Assembly: GCA_963575745.1 (NCBI GenBank)
Contig: CAUYUJ010019075.1
Coordinates: 1-64,000 of the forward strand
Direction of reading: 5' to 3'
Length of the DNA stretch: 64,000 nucleotides
Source: Prorocentrum cordatum
Lineage: Eukaryota; Sar; Dinophyceae; Prorocentrales; Prorocentraceae
Positions 1 to 9,439 of the stretch are shown here, one piece after another; positions within the stretch are counted from its first letter, which is position 1, and the number at the start of each line of letters is the position of its first letter. A model generated the notes under the pieces. That model was not told where the DNA came from and searched no databases. It saw only the letters and a program-made list of their open reading frames with translations. The translations under genes and the position numbers were made by a program.

Positions 1-240
1 ACTCCTCCTCTTCCTCGTCCTCCTCCTTCTCCTCCTCCTTCTCCTCCTCCTCTCCCTCCTCCTCCTCGTGCGTCTCACCTCCCCTGCCCTCTCGCCATTC
101 CTCCTTCCTTCCTTTCACCTGCCTTCTCTCCTCCTCTCCCCCTAACCTGCCCCCGCAAAGCTGGTCCCCTTCCCAACTTTCCTCCTCCTCCTCCTTCTCC
201 TCCTCCTCTTCCTCCTCCGTCTCCTCCTCCCTCTCGCGCG
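1..240 (+). repeat. TCC-rich polypyrimidine tract
   Basis: Almost pure C/T on the + strand, built from imperfect TCC and TTCC units. All frames are open over parts of it only because of composition; no gene is supported. Confidence 0.9.
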
Positions 241-340
241 GTCGACGGTGAGGACCTCGCCCTGGAGGTCTATCTCCAGAGGTCCTCGGGGCTCTCCCAA
301 GAGGCTTCTAGGGGCTTACGAATAGGCTGAGCCGCTTGAA

Positions 341-584
341 AATACGACACCCTCGGTGTACATCGACATCCGCGACGATAGCGTCGGCGACGGAGGCTGC
401 GACGCAGAGGACGACGGCGACGGTGGCGACGTCAACGACGTCGGCGGCGAGGACGGCGGCCTCGACGGTGGCGGCAGCGCGCCGCGGGCCCCCGCGCAAA
501 GGCATGCCGGCCTCGGCCGCAGGGGGCGCTGCGGCTTCGGGGGAGGGGATCGGGGGGTGGCGGGGCCGAGAGGGGGGAAACATT
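341..584 (+). other. Coding-like GAC/GGC-rich segment
   Basis: A GAC/GCG-rich stretch that stays open in two + frames. One frame is Asp/Gly-rich and the other Thr/Ala-rich, and it ends exactly at transposon A1. It could be an exon of an acidic protein or a decayed (GAC)n repeat. No domain is recognised and no clean splice acceptor is seen. Confidence 0.2.
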
Positions 585-770
585 CCCAGACCCCCTCGAG
601 CTATGGAAAAATCACGACGGGAGGTTTCTCATTATTTTTGGCCTCTGGGGGCCCTTACCGGCCCTCGGGGCCGTCAAAAAACGACTCGGGACGAAAAGCC
701 GGTCCCGGGGAATGGGTCCAGACCGCGGGGGGTCGACGTCATGAAAAAATCATGACGTCGGGGGTTTGGG
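585..770 (+). mobile_element. Family A inverted-repeat element, copy A1
   Basis: Type copy of the commonest transposon here, 186 bp. It starts CCCAGACCCCC and ends GGGGGTTTGGG, so the outer about 11 bp are inverted repeats. Inside come a CACGACGGGAGG block, a GGCCTCTGGGGGCCC block, a GACTCGGGACGAAAAGCCGG block and a GACGTCATGAAAAAATCATGACGTC palindrome near the end, given here in pieces. It has no coding capacity. About 20 relatives follow in both orientations, so this is a non-autonomous, MITE-like family. No consistent target duplication was found. Confidence 0.85.
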
Positions 771-773
771 TTG

Positions 774-1088
774 GTGTTGGAGTCAGGCATGAGTTTAGTG
801 GGCCCTGGAAGCGGCGGGGCGTTTTGTTGCCGAAATGGGCACGGAAATAATGGGTACAATGCCCAACAGCAAATGTTGTCCCGAACCAACAGCGGCCGCT
901 GTTGGGCAGGCGGCCTCCTGTCTCAAGTGGACACAGGCCGCGGCGGCGCGGGCAGCGAGCCCTGCTCAAAATGAGCAGTAACTGCTGTTGGGCATCGTAC
1001 CCCTTCTTTCCGTGCCCATTTCGGGCGTCCAAAGTGTTGGAGTCAGGCATGAATTTGGTGGGCCCTGGAAGTGGCGGGGCCGTTTTGT
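774..1088 (+). mobile_element. Inverted-repeat element E with about 54-bp flanking direct repeats
   Basis: A core at about 828-1033 has long inverted ends: 830-877 (starting CCGAAATGGGCACGGAAAT) pairs with 975-1023. It is bracketed by two near-identical direct repeats, 774-827 and 1034-1088 (starting GTGTTGGAGTCAGGCATGA), which differ at only a few positions. The left repeat starts only 3 bp after element A1. The repeats are far longer than a normal DNA-transposon target duplication. Confidence 0.75.
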
Positions 1089-1438
1089 CACGGTTTCCGA
1101 AAAAGTGTTGCCTGAAAGTGGATGCGGCAGGAAAGCGGCGGCCGGACACGGCAACGAGAACGGCTCCGGGATTGAAACCTGAATCGGGCTCGGACAAAAA
1201 GCGGCGACGGAACCGGCAAAAGAAACGGCGTCGGAGCCTGCAAACAAATTGCAAAACGGAGCCAGTCAAAAACGGCCTTGTCGTGCCCAGGTCCCACGAA
1301 GGGCACGAAGGGCAGGAACACGTGCATGGCATGCGAGCAGCGCAGAAGCACGGGCCCGATTGCGCGGGCAATCGCGCGGAGGTCCCACGTAGCCGCCCAC
1401 GCTTCCAGTGTGGCGTGCCGCGCCGGCGGACCGCGTAA
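1089..1438 (+). other. Basic open frame, possible exon
   Basis: An open + frame gives a Lys/Arg-rich peptide (for example SDKKRRRNRQKKRRRS near 1192-1240) followed by a His/Gly stretch, ending at a stop at 1436-1438. The DNA itself carries a degenerate 12-18-bp repeat around CGGCAAAAGAAACGG, so openness could reflect the repeat. No family is recognised. Confidence 0.2.
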
Positions 1439-1482
1439 GGTTGCGATGCCATCTCGCGTGAGACCCGTTTGTTCCTCGCTAG
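1387..1482 (+). repeat. Dispersed repeat G, copy 1
   Basis: Shares the pattern GTGGCGTGCCGCGCCGGCGG, then CGCGTAAGGTTGCG and GAGACCCGT, with 3540-3660 and more weakly with 32940-33010. It is non-coding. Confidence 0.55.
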
Positions 1483-1494
1483 TTTGGCCAACCC

Positions 1495-1645
1495 CCGGCC
1501 CTTTTTCCGCCGCCTTTTTCAGAAGCAGCGCTGGACCGAAAAAGCGTGCAAGCAGATCCTGGCGTGCGTGAAGTCCAGATCTGCGATCGGGTCTGGCCCC
1601 CCCCCCTCCATGCAAGCAAACCTGCTGGAGTCTCAAGCAAAGCGT
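1495..1645 (+). repeat. Dispersed repeat F, copy 1
   Basis: Contains CAGCGCTGGACCG, GCGTGCAAGCAGATCC, GTGAAGTCCAGATCTGCGAT and CATGCAAGCAAACCTGC in order. The same order recurs at 12478-12615 and in part at 26350-26470. No ends or coding capacity are recognised. Confidence 0.6.
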
Positions 1646-2269
1646 TTTGTTACACGACAGTTACAGGTAGGAAGGGCCGGGGCGGGGGATTTCGAACGGG
1701 GGTTTCCTCGCTTTAGCGCATCGCGCATTCGCCATGAGAGTCTTCAACAATCACAATAGATGGAGAGCCTGCCGGCGGCGCCTTCTGGTAGTTACAGACA
1801 GGTGCTCGTTGCCATTACGAGTCGTCGGGCACACTGGGTATTCGGCTTCAACCTCGAGACCACGACAAAGACTCCAGCCCACACGCGATCGACCAGCTTA
1901 CGGCCTCCTGCGCGCAGGGGGGCCCCTCTCCGGCACTGGCCTTGCTGAGTCAGGGGCCCAGATATCCGACGATGTGTTTTGTTGTTAAGTCTCGGCGTCT
2001 TTCCGCGAGTTCGGCCTCCAGGGCCCCTTTATCAGCCCGGGGGCTATCGGAGATGGATCCAGGAAGGACAGCTACTGCTAGAGAAGGGCTCGGGCCTTTT
2101 GGGGGGCCACGCTTTGAACAAGAGAACGCGTTGTCGGATGCCTTGGGAGGCGGCCTTGTGCCCAGGGCGACCCCTGTTTCCGCAAGGAGGCACCGATGGC
2201 GCCCAGGGCAGCCCCCGCGAGGCTCAGCGGCTCCTGCGGGCTCCAGAGCGACGCGGAGAGCTGAGGGCA
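1646..2269. other. No gene recognised
   Basis: Mixed-composition sequence without microsatellites. Short open frames occur on both strands but none resembles a protein family or has clear splice sites. Confidence 0.5.
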
Positions 2270-2277
2270 CCCTGGGC

Positions 2278-2440
2278 GTAGGTCGGGCGTGGCCCTCTAC
2301 AGGCGGATTTGGGACGAAAAGTTATAGTTCAGACATGCCCAAACATAGCGAAACGTAGTCGAAACATCGTCCCCCCCCCCCGCAATGTGTTTGGACTACT
2401 TTTCAGTAGTCCTCCTGTGGAGGGACAGGCCCGATTTTAA
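2278..2440 (-). mobile_element. Family B hAT-like element, copy B1
   Basis: 163 bp between perfect 8-bp target duplications CCCTGGGC (2270-2277 and 2441-2448). The left end is GTAGGTCGGGCGTGGCCC and the right end GGACAGGCCCGATTTTAA. Inner sequence GGCGGATTTGGGACGAAAA is the reverse complement of the usual family-B right interior, so the copy lies in minus orientation. An internal run of 14 C interrupts it. Confidence 0.85.
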
Positions 2441-2480
2441 CCCTGGGCAAGGACCACCCTCTGGCAGCACGCGGCTGGTC

Positions 2481-2504
2481 GGGGGGGGGGGGGGGGGGGG
2501 GGGG
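2481..2504 (+). repeat. Homopolymer run of 24 G
   Basis: An uninterrupted run of 24 G. It could form stacked G-quadruplex structure, and its length may be unreliable in the assembly. Confidence 0.9.
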
Positions 2505-3539
2505 CGGGACACGGGCCCGCCGCGAAGGCGAGGGGTCCTTCAGGCAGGCGAGTTTGGCAATGTCCTGGCCGTCCTTGGGCTCCCGAGGCTCGGGCGCCCG
2601 AGGCTTTCCACGGCGTCTTGTCGAGAGCGACGACAGGACGACGAGCCGGTCCCGTGGGAGAGCCCCCAGGGCCCAGAACACAGTGCGCCTCTGGACCCGT
2701 TTCCATCATGCCGGGTCGAGTGGCTCAGGACCAAGGCGGTACTTCGCCACCGGGTTCCTGTACAAGGCGTTCCTTTGCAAGCACATCGTCTTCGGCACCG
2801 CCTGGTTCCGGGGCTTTGCCCTCTCTTGGCCTTGACGTGAGGTCCCTCTTTCCGCCTTCCCCCCTGTGTCAATTAAAGCTGTGCGCGGCCTGTTTAGCTT
2901 CGGCCCGAAGGGGTGCGCTCTCGGCCCGCGGATCAACAAAAAAAGTTTCAGGACCAAGGCCCCCCCAGCTGCCCGCGCCAGCCTGGAACCCTCCGGGCCT
3001 CGTGAGGTATACCCCAGAGGCCGCTGGGGCAGTGCTCGAAGTCATGGGGGCGCCCCGGGCCAGAAACATCTGCGGCATGCCCCGAGAGGTACACATTGTT
3101 CATGTCTAATTCTTCGAGAGTTCTTGGATCTTTTGGGGGGCCAAGATCATTTCATCCATAATTGTTTTATCCTGGGTCCCTTCCTGGCCGCGAGGGGGCC
3201 AGGAACAATTAGAAACGAGCGCAATTAGAAATGAGCACGATTATAAATGAACGACGTGTATCTGTGGTAGTCTATTTCGGAGGGGGCTCGTCGCTGCGGC
3301 CGAGCGCCAAGAGGGGCCCAGGGATTGGAGCCGAGCGGTTTGGGAGGATGAGGAACAGGGGCACAGGGGAAAATAGTCGCCAGCGAGAAGAAGCAGCGTC
3401 CTCCGCCGCCGCCGACGACGAGGCCCCGGACGTTTTCAGTCGTTTCTGTGCCCAGATGTGGGCCAAGTGCAACGAGGTGATGCGAGGCGGGCAAACAAAC
3501 GGGGTCATCTGCGCCGACACTCGTGCGCAAGTTGCCCTC
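2505..3539. other. GC-rich spacer, no gene recognised
   Basis: Contains a degenerate trace of family A around 2640-2720 (GAGCCGGTCCCGTGGGAGAG) and a short tandem repeat of about 16-17 bp around 3207-3250 (AATTAGAAACGAGCGC-like units). Open frames on both strands look like composition effects. Confidence 0.4.
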
Positions 3540-3660
3540 GTAAGGTCGCGCGTAAGCGCCCTGGTCTCCAATGTGGCATGCCGCGCTGGCGGCCCGCGTA
3601 AGCCACCGCGTAAGGTCGCGAGGACATCCTGCGTAAGACCCGTCTCTTTTCGTCGCTCAC
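3540..3660 (+). repeat. Dispersed repeat G, copy 2
   Basis: Matches 1387-1482: AATGTGGCATGCCGCGCTGG, CCGCGTAAGGTCGCGAGG, then GTAAGACCCGTCTC. An extra short internal duplication of the CCGCGTAAG part is present. Confidence 0.55.
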
Positions 3661-4639
3661 GCGGCAGGCGCAGCATCCAACACTTTGCGCCGTGCCCGAC
3701 TTGGGAGGAGACACGGGGCGGGCTTCTCGTCCGGGGAGGGGCACCTGCTACTTACTGCTGCTGCTCAAATCCAGCAGCTTGCCATACTCCTACTTTCTTC
3801 GATTTCGCTTATTTTGTTGTGTGTGGGTTGGGGGGGGCAGGTGCTTACGACGCCACCGCCACATTGGATCATGTGACAGAGCACGTTTTCACTGGCGAGT
3901 TTTTTGTGCGAATTCCTCGCCAATTTTTGGTAGCGCACCTGAAGCATCTAGCGGTTCACAACCAGGGCTGTCGCCAGAATGAAGATCACCAGCGTCAAGA
4001 TCTCGCACCCAGGGCATTTTGAGGCGGCACCGTCGCCAAATGCTGGTCTGCGGCAGCGCAGAACTTGGCAGCTTGCAGCCGAGTTTGAGCCGATAACAAC
4101 CAGCATCGACCGATCTCTGGTCTCCCTGGTGGTTTCAGATCAGTTCGCCCTTCGGTCCAGCCTCGAACACGTGTGCTCGACCAAAATCTGCCGCTTGCCA
4201 AGAGCTCGGCCAGTTTTCCCCTTACCCCCCCCCCTTTCTCTCCTGGGTTTTTTTTTTAGTCCCTCCTCCTTTGCAGTCAGGGCGCTGAGATGAGGACCAC
4301 CTTCGGGACCGGGAGGGGCCTTGGTGTTTTATGCCACGGGCAACGATCGGGGGGGACAGGCACAGGGAGGGACGCATCGACCCCCAATCGCCCATTGTTC
4401 GCCGATGGCCCTTCACCTGCTCAGGAGGGTGCGGACTCACTCTCGGGGCCCCATCACCGATCTATCGGCGATGTATCGCCGATTCCAGGTCGATGCATCC
4501 CAGGGAGTTAGATCCCTTTTGTTTCTCCATCTTTCTATTGGTGGTGAGAGGTAGGGCCCGCGTAGGCTAGCAGTGCGAGCAGGGAAGACGACACCTCAGG
4601 GTCAAGAAAACCAGTTCCTATCGCGACGCAGCTTCCATG
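3661..4639. other. Unassigned sequence, no gene recognised
   Basis: Less repetitive than its surroundings. A + frame stays open up to 4022 and includes HVFTGEFFVRIPRQFLVAHL, but no homologue or splice structure is recognised. Around 4449-4500 and again near 4110-4150 in the 24 kb block there are similar ATGTATCGCCGATTCCAG words, a possible minor dispersed repeat. Confidence 0.3.
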
Positions 4640-4745
4640 AGGAGGAGGAGGAGGAGGAAGAGGAGGAGGAGGAGGAGGAGGAGGAGGAGAGGGGAGGAGG
4701 GAGGAGGAGAAGGAGGAGGGAGGGAGGAGGAGGGAGGATGAGGAG
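4640..4745 (+). repeat. (GGA)n tract
   Basis: Purine microsatellite of imperfect GGA/GGAGG units. Confidence 0.9.
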
Positions 4746-4875
4746 GAGGATTGCCCCTCATTGTGGCCGCTCCCTTGGTTTGTGGCGTCGGCTGTGGAGC
4801 CCGTTCGTGGCCGCGGCTCGCCTCGGCCAGGAAGGCCCCCCGCCGTTCTCCTGGCCCGCGCTCGTGGCGCTCGAG

Positions 4876-5191
4876 GTTTAAGTCGGGCGTGCCCCCCTGC
4901 AGGGGGGAATATCCTCCTGCTCCTCCTCCTGCTCCTCCTGCTCCTCCTCCTCCTCCTCCTCCTCCTCCTCCTCCTCCTCCTCCTCCTCACATTCTCCTCC
5001 TCCTCCTCCTCCATTTCCTCCTCCTCCTCCTCCTCCCTTCCGGAGGAGACGGAGGAGAGAGGGAGAAGACGGGCTCAAAACATAGTCTGGGCACGATATT
5101 TTGACAATGTCGGTGTTTTTTGTGACTGGTGTCCGAGTGTTTTTCAGCAGCTGCCCAGAGTTCCGCCCGCAGGAGGCCATGCCCGACCGAA
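4876..5191 (+). mobile_element. Family B element B2, expanded by an internal (TCC)n array
   Basis: Ends GTTTAAGTCGGGCGTG and CATGCCCGACCGAA. 8-bp target duplications CGCTCGAG (4868-4875) and CGCCCGAG (5192-5199) differ at one base. The element is about twice normal length because (TCC)n from about 4915 to 5040 sits inside it, starting at the AATATCC position of the family sequence. Confidence 0.8.
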
Positions 5192-5229
5192 CGCCCGAGC
5201 GAGGACTGTGATGGGGGGCAGTGGTCCTC

Positions 5230-5722
5230 CCGCTTCCTCCGCTTTCTCCTCCTTCCTCCCTGCGCCCCCGCTGGGAGGAGCGCTTCCTCCTTCCTCTTCT
5301 TTCTCCTTCCTTCCTTCCTCCTCTTTTCTTCTCTTCTCCTTTCTCATCTTTCTCCTTCCTCCTTCCTCCTTCCTTCTTTCTTTCTCCTTCCTTCCTTCTC
5401 CTCCTTCCTCCTCTTTCTCCTTCCTTCCTTCTTCCTCCTTGGGGGGAGAGCTGCGTCAGCGCTCTTGCGCAAGGGACGTCTCGCGCTCCCGCGTACCGCG
5501 CTCCCCAGCCACGTGTCTGGGACGGCATGCTCGCAACGACTGGAGGCAGACAATCGCTGGCAAGATGTGTTGTCTCCCATGGGTGGCGAGGAGGAGGAGG
5601 AGCAGGAGGAGGAGCAGGAGGAGGAGGGAGGATGGAGGGCTCCTCCTCCTCCTCCTCCTGTCCTCCTCCTCCTCCTCCTCCTTCTCCTCCTCCTCCTTCT
5701 CCTCCTCCTCCTCCTGGTCCTC
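5230..5722 (+). repeat. TTCC-rich tract and (GGA)n/(TCC)n inverted microsatellite
   Basis: 5230-5445 is TTCC/TCC-rich. 5587-5722 is a (GGA)n run followed at once by a (TCC)n run, which can fold on itself. Between them, 5446-5586 is GC-rich without a recognised gene. Confidence 0.8.
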
Positions 5723-5842
5723 CGAAGGGCCCCCCCCGAAGGCGCTTCCGACGCGAGGCGAGCTCCCGCTCCCGCCTCTCCCGGCACCCCTGCTGCGGCA
5801 CGTGCGGCGTCGGGGGGCGGGCGCCCCGCGCGCCCGCTTCCC

Positions 5843-6223
5843 CATCACAGGGCAGGGCCCAGAGCAATCCCATCGATCCCATTGGATACCTCGGAGAAGA
5901 AAAGACTGCACAGACATGAACTCGTCTATAGGCCTGGAGTCGACTCGTTAAAAAAATATTCGCCGAGCGCGAGGCGATGTAGTTCTCGGAGAAGGAAGCA
6001 ACACATCATCAGCATAAACTTGCGGCGCTCCGCGCGGGTTTCTTTGATCCGCGCCTGGGCCCCCCGGCGGCGCCTCCGGTGCCGCTCCGTGCGCCAGGGA
6101 GGGGGGCTAAGCGCAGATCCAAGAATTCCGCGCGGAGCGACGCAAGTATATGTTGATGTGTTGTTTTCTTCTTCTAATCATAGGGCAGGGCCCAGATCGA
6201 TCACATCGATCCGATTGGATACC
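5843..6223. mobile_element. Foldback element C1 with about 47-bp flanking direct repeats
   Basis: A palindrome at about 5990-6180 has arms containing CATAAACTTGCGGCGCTCC and the inverted counterpart GGAGCGACGCAAGTATATG around a CGGCGGCGCCTCC centre. The block is bracketed by direct repeats 5843-5890 and 6177-6223, sharing GGGCAGGGCCCAGA and ATTGGATACC, about 85% alike. Related palindromes are at 8982, 58540 and 58983. Confidence 0.7.
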
Positions 6224-6419
6224 GTGTTCGGCCAGTTCGAACCGATTCGATCTCGCTCTCCCTGCGATCCGCTGCTCACGTGGGGCTGCTGTGCACCCTG
6301 GTTCGGCCGAGGTCCGCCCCGATGTTGACTCGGTGCCCCGATGCGGCCCGATCCGGCGCACACCCCCGGGTCGATGCGAGCTTTCCCGATTGGATGTTGG
6401 CCGATCCTGCCATAGGGGT

Positions 6420-6522
6420 GGGTCCGCCTCCGCCTCCGCCTCCGCCTCCGCCTCCGCCTCCGCCTCCTCCTCCTCCTCCTCCTCCTCCTCCTCCTCCTCC
6501 TCCTCCTCCTCCTCCTCGTGGG
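6420..6522 (+). repeat. (CCGCCT)n then (CCT)n array
   Basis: A hexanucleotide CCGCCT array passes into pure CCT, showing how one microsatellite grades into another. Confidence 0.9.
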
Positions 6523-6659
6523 GAGGGGGGGGGCGGAGTCCCTGTGCTCCCGTGTGCGGGGCGGGGTCTGGGCACGGGCAGGCACCAGACGCCTCTCTCC
6601 AAGCCCCACGGGGCTCCGGCGCCAGAAGCGCCTCTGGCGCCAGGCGCCAGATGCACTGC

Positions 6660-7640
6660 ACCGTTCCCGCTCTCCCTCTCCCCTCTCCCTCCTCCTCCCT
6701 TCCCTCCTCCTTCCTCCTCTCCTCCTCTCCTCCTCCCCGCCTCCTCCCCGCTCCTCCTCCTCTCTCCTCCTCCCTCACCTCCCTACTTCCCTCCTCTCCT
6801 CCCTCTCCTCCTCCTCACTCTCCCTCCCCTCTCCGCCTCCTCCTCTCTCCTCCTCCTCCTCCTCCTCCTCCCTTCTTGCTCCTCTTCTCCCCTCCTCTCT
6901 CCTCCTCCTTCTCTCCTTCCTTCTTCTCTCTCTTCCCCTCTTCTCTCTCCTCTCTCCTCCGTCCTTCCTCTCTCCCCTTTCCTCCTCTCCTCCTCCTCCT
7001 CCTCCTCCTTCTCCTCCTCCTCCCCCTCTCTCCCTCCTTCCTCCCTTCCTCCCTCCTCTCCTCCCCTTCCCTCTCCCTCTCCTCCCTCTCCTCCTCTCCT
7101 CCCTCCTCTCCTCCTCTTCCTCCCTCTCCTCCCCCTCCCTCCCTCCTCCTCCTCCTCCCTCCTCCTCCTCTTTCCTCTCTCCTCCTCCTCCTCTCCTCCT
7201 CTCCTCCTCCTCCTCCTCTCCCCTCCTCTCCTCCTCCTTCTCCTCCTACTCCTCTCTTCCTCCCCTCCTTCCCCTCTCCTCCCCTCCTCCTCTCCTCCCT
7301 CTCCTCCCTCCTCCTCCTCCTCCTCCTCCGCCTCTCTCCTCCTCCCTCCTCCTCCTCCTCCTCCTCCTCCTCCTTCCTCCTCCTCTCCTCCTCCTCCTCC
7401 CTCTCCTCCCTCCCCCCCTCCTCTCCTCCTCCTACTCCTCCTCCTCCTCCTCCTCCTCCTCCTCTCCTCCCCTCCCCCTCCTCCTCCCCTCCCTCTCCTC
7501 CCTCCTTCTCCTCCTCCCCTCCTCCTCCTCCTCCTCCTTCTCCTTCCATCACTCCTCCTTCTCCTCCTCCTCCCTCCTCCTCCTCCTCCTCCTCCTCCTC
7601 CTCCTACCTCCTCCTCCTCATACCTATCCTCCTCCTATGA
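6660..7640 (+). repeat. About 1 kb polypyrimidine block
   Basis: Nearly 1 kb of TCC, TCCC and CTCTCC units with almost no purines on the + strand. Long open frames in all three + frames here are composition artefacts. Confidence 0.95.
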
Positions 7641-8095
7641 TCTCAAACGGCCGTGCACGCACCCCATGGTTTCCTGCTCCCTCGCCGCCCCCCCATCCTC
7701 TCTCCTCGTTTGGATGCGGCTTCCTGGGAGGTGCAGACCAGCACTGCCGCTAGTGAGTACATCCGCGGTCGGAGGGTGGCACTCTCCTGGCTGATTCCGC
7801 TTTGTCCTGGGCTGAGGTTTGGGCAGGTTTGGCCCAGTGGCCAGCGAATCTGTTCAGCAGCCCTTACATAACCGCTCTTGCGACGACCTCCCAGGAGCTG
7901 CCTCCTAATTCCCCCCCCTCTCCCCCCTCCTCGCCCCTTCCTCCCTCCGTCCTCCTCGTCCCTCTCCCCCCCCCTCCTCGCTCCTCTCCCCCCCCTCCTC
8001 CTCCCTCTCCCCCCCTCCTCGTTCCTCTCTTCCCCTCCATCCTCCCTCCTCGCCTCCCCCCTCCTGTCCCTTCCTCCCTCCGCCCTTCCTGGCCG
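7641..8095. other. Spacer with second pyrimidine block
   Basis: 7641-7890 is mixed sequence with no gene seen. 7905-8095 is again C/T-rich. Confidence 0.5.
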
Positions 8096-8246
8096 AGCGG
8101 GAGCGCGCGACCAGTGGGGGCCCGGGAGGCTGCGGACGGGGCGGCCCGGGCGGCCCGCCGGGCCCCGGCCGGGCGCGGCGGCGGCCTGGGCGTGCACGAG
8201 CTAGAGGACTTCGAGGACGTGGCGGAGGACCTGAGGCCACTTCCTC
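8096..8246. CDS. Possible exon fragment ending at transposon A2
   Basis: A + frame gives a GC-rich peptide ending LGVHELEDFEDVAEDLRPLP, immediately followed by the CCCAG start of A2. The minus frame is Ser/Pro-rich and also open. The last about 25 bp (GAGGACCTGAGGCCACTTCC) recur with changes at 8411-8433, 8653-8668 and 8953-8970. No domain is recognised and strand is undecided. Confidence 0.25.
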
Positions 8247-8415
8247 CCCAGACCCCCTTTGGGTCATGGCAAAAGTCCTGACGGGGAGTTTTTGGCTCTT
8301 TTCGGCCTCTGGGGGCCCTCACCAGGCCTCGGGAGCGTCCAGAAACGGCTCAGGATGAAAAAAGCCGGTCCCGGGGAAGGGGTTCAGACCGCTGGTGGTA
8401 ATTAGACGTTGTGAC
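8247..8415 (+). mobile_element. Family A element, copy A2 (3' end eroded)
   Basis: Starts CCCAGACCCCC and keeps TTTTCGGCCTCTGGGGGCCC, ACGGCTCAGGATGAAAAAAG and CCGGTCCCGGGGAAGGGG. The right terminal repeat is eroded. About 23-bp direct repeats flank it (8226-8248 and 8411-8433). Confidence 0.75.
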
Positions 8416-8576
8416 TTGAGGTCGCTTCCTCAGATCTGGGAAGGCCGGATATGAAAATGAACAGGGGATACCTGCCCTCAAGCACCCACACACTAGCTCG
8501 ACGAGCTCGCCCAGCGCCGTGAATCCGCCAAGCCACAGACGATCCCTTTGGCACCACAACCGGCCAAAGGGTCAAC

Positions 8577-8970
8577 CGGCCTGGGAAGGCCTAGCGGCCG
8601 GTGCCGCCGACCCTGAAGGGGGACGGCGACGACGGCGGCGGCGGCGGCGGAGAACCTGAGGTCGCTTCCCCAGATTTAAGTCGGACGTGTCCCTCTACAG
8701 GAGGAGTATTCAACAACAGTCCACAAATACTCTGGAAACTTTTGTTTTAAAGTATTTCTTTGGTTATTGGGGGGCATTTTTTGAGTATGTTTAATTTTTC
8801 GCCCAGAATCCACCTGTAGGGGGACATGCCCGACCTAACCTCAGATCTGGGAAGGCCCAGCGGCTGGTGCCGCCCACCCTGAAGGGGGACGGCGGCGACG
8901 GCGGCGGCGGCGGCGACGACGACGACGCCGACGCTGATGAGACGTGGTGGAGGACCTGAGGTCGATTCCT
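8577..8970 (+). repeat. Duplicated block X split by element B3
   Basis: The sequence from CTGGGAAGGCC through GGTGCCGCC, ACCCTGAAGGGGGACGG, a GGC/GAC run and CCTGAGGTCGCTTCC occurs at about 8577-8675 and again at about 8843-8970, on both sides of B3. A shorter piece of it (GAGGTCGCTTCCTCAGATCT) is also at 8417-8440. Confidence 0.7.
8676..8838 (+). mobile_element. Family B element, copy B3
   Basis: 163 bp, ends TTAAGTCGGACGTGTCCC and GGGACATGCCCGACCTAA. Target duplications CCCCAGAT (8668-8675) and CCTCAGAT (8839-8846) differ at one base. This copy has near-consensus ends and serves as the type copy. The interior is AT-richer than the surroundings and non-coding. Confidence 0.9.
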
Positions 8971-8981
8971 CAGAGCTGGGC

Positions 8982-9206
8982 CGTGGCATCGAAGAATAAT
9001 AATACGAAACGCCATAAACATAAACTTGTGGCGCTCCGCGCGGATGTCTTGGATCTGCGCTTGGTCCCCCAGTCGGCGCCTCTGGCGCCGCCCCTGGCGC
9101 GCTCCGCGCGCCAGGGAGGGGGCCCAGTGCGGATCCAAGAAATCCATCCGCGCGGTGCGCCAACAGTTTATGTTCATGGCGTTTTTTCTCTTTCCAGTGG
9201 CAAGAT
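8982..9206. mobile_element. Foldback element C2
   Basis: About 80-bp inverted arms at about 85% identity: CGCCATAAACATAAACTTG with GGCGCTCCGCGCGGAT on the left, and the inverse ending CAGTTTATGTTCATGGCG on the right. The centre contains GGCGCGCTCCGCGCGCC. No coding capacity. Confidence 0.75.
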
Positions 9207-9390
9207 CATGGTGGCGGCATGTTGTTCATTGTCCTCGGCCTCTTTGAAGCTGTGCTCGGGCCGAGGGGCCCGTCACGAAACGACTCAGGATCATCAGCAA
9301 GCCGACCCTGGGGGAGTGGGCGAGATACCCGGGGGGGGGGGGGGGCGACGTCGAGAAGAGATCGCAACGTCGGAGAAGGCCGCTTCGGGG
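9207..9390 (+). mobile_element. Degenerate family A copy A20
   Basis: Retains TTGTCCTCGGCCTCTTTGAA, GAGGGGCCCGTCACGAAACG and ACTCAGGATC, then a 13-G run and a GCGACGTCGAGAAG block in the family-A order. The terminal repeats are not preserved. Confidence 0.5.
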
Positions 9391-9439
9391 ATGGGTGTTG
9401 TTCGAAGGAAGACCTCGCGAGCGAATTCTCTCCCCAAAC

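Noticed and set aside
6660-7640. Long Ser/Pro/Leu open frames in the polypyrimidine block
   Set aside because: All three + frames are open for hundreds of codons only because the sequence has almost no purines; there is no codon or domain signal.
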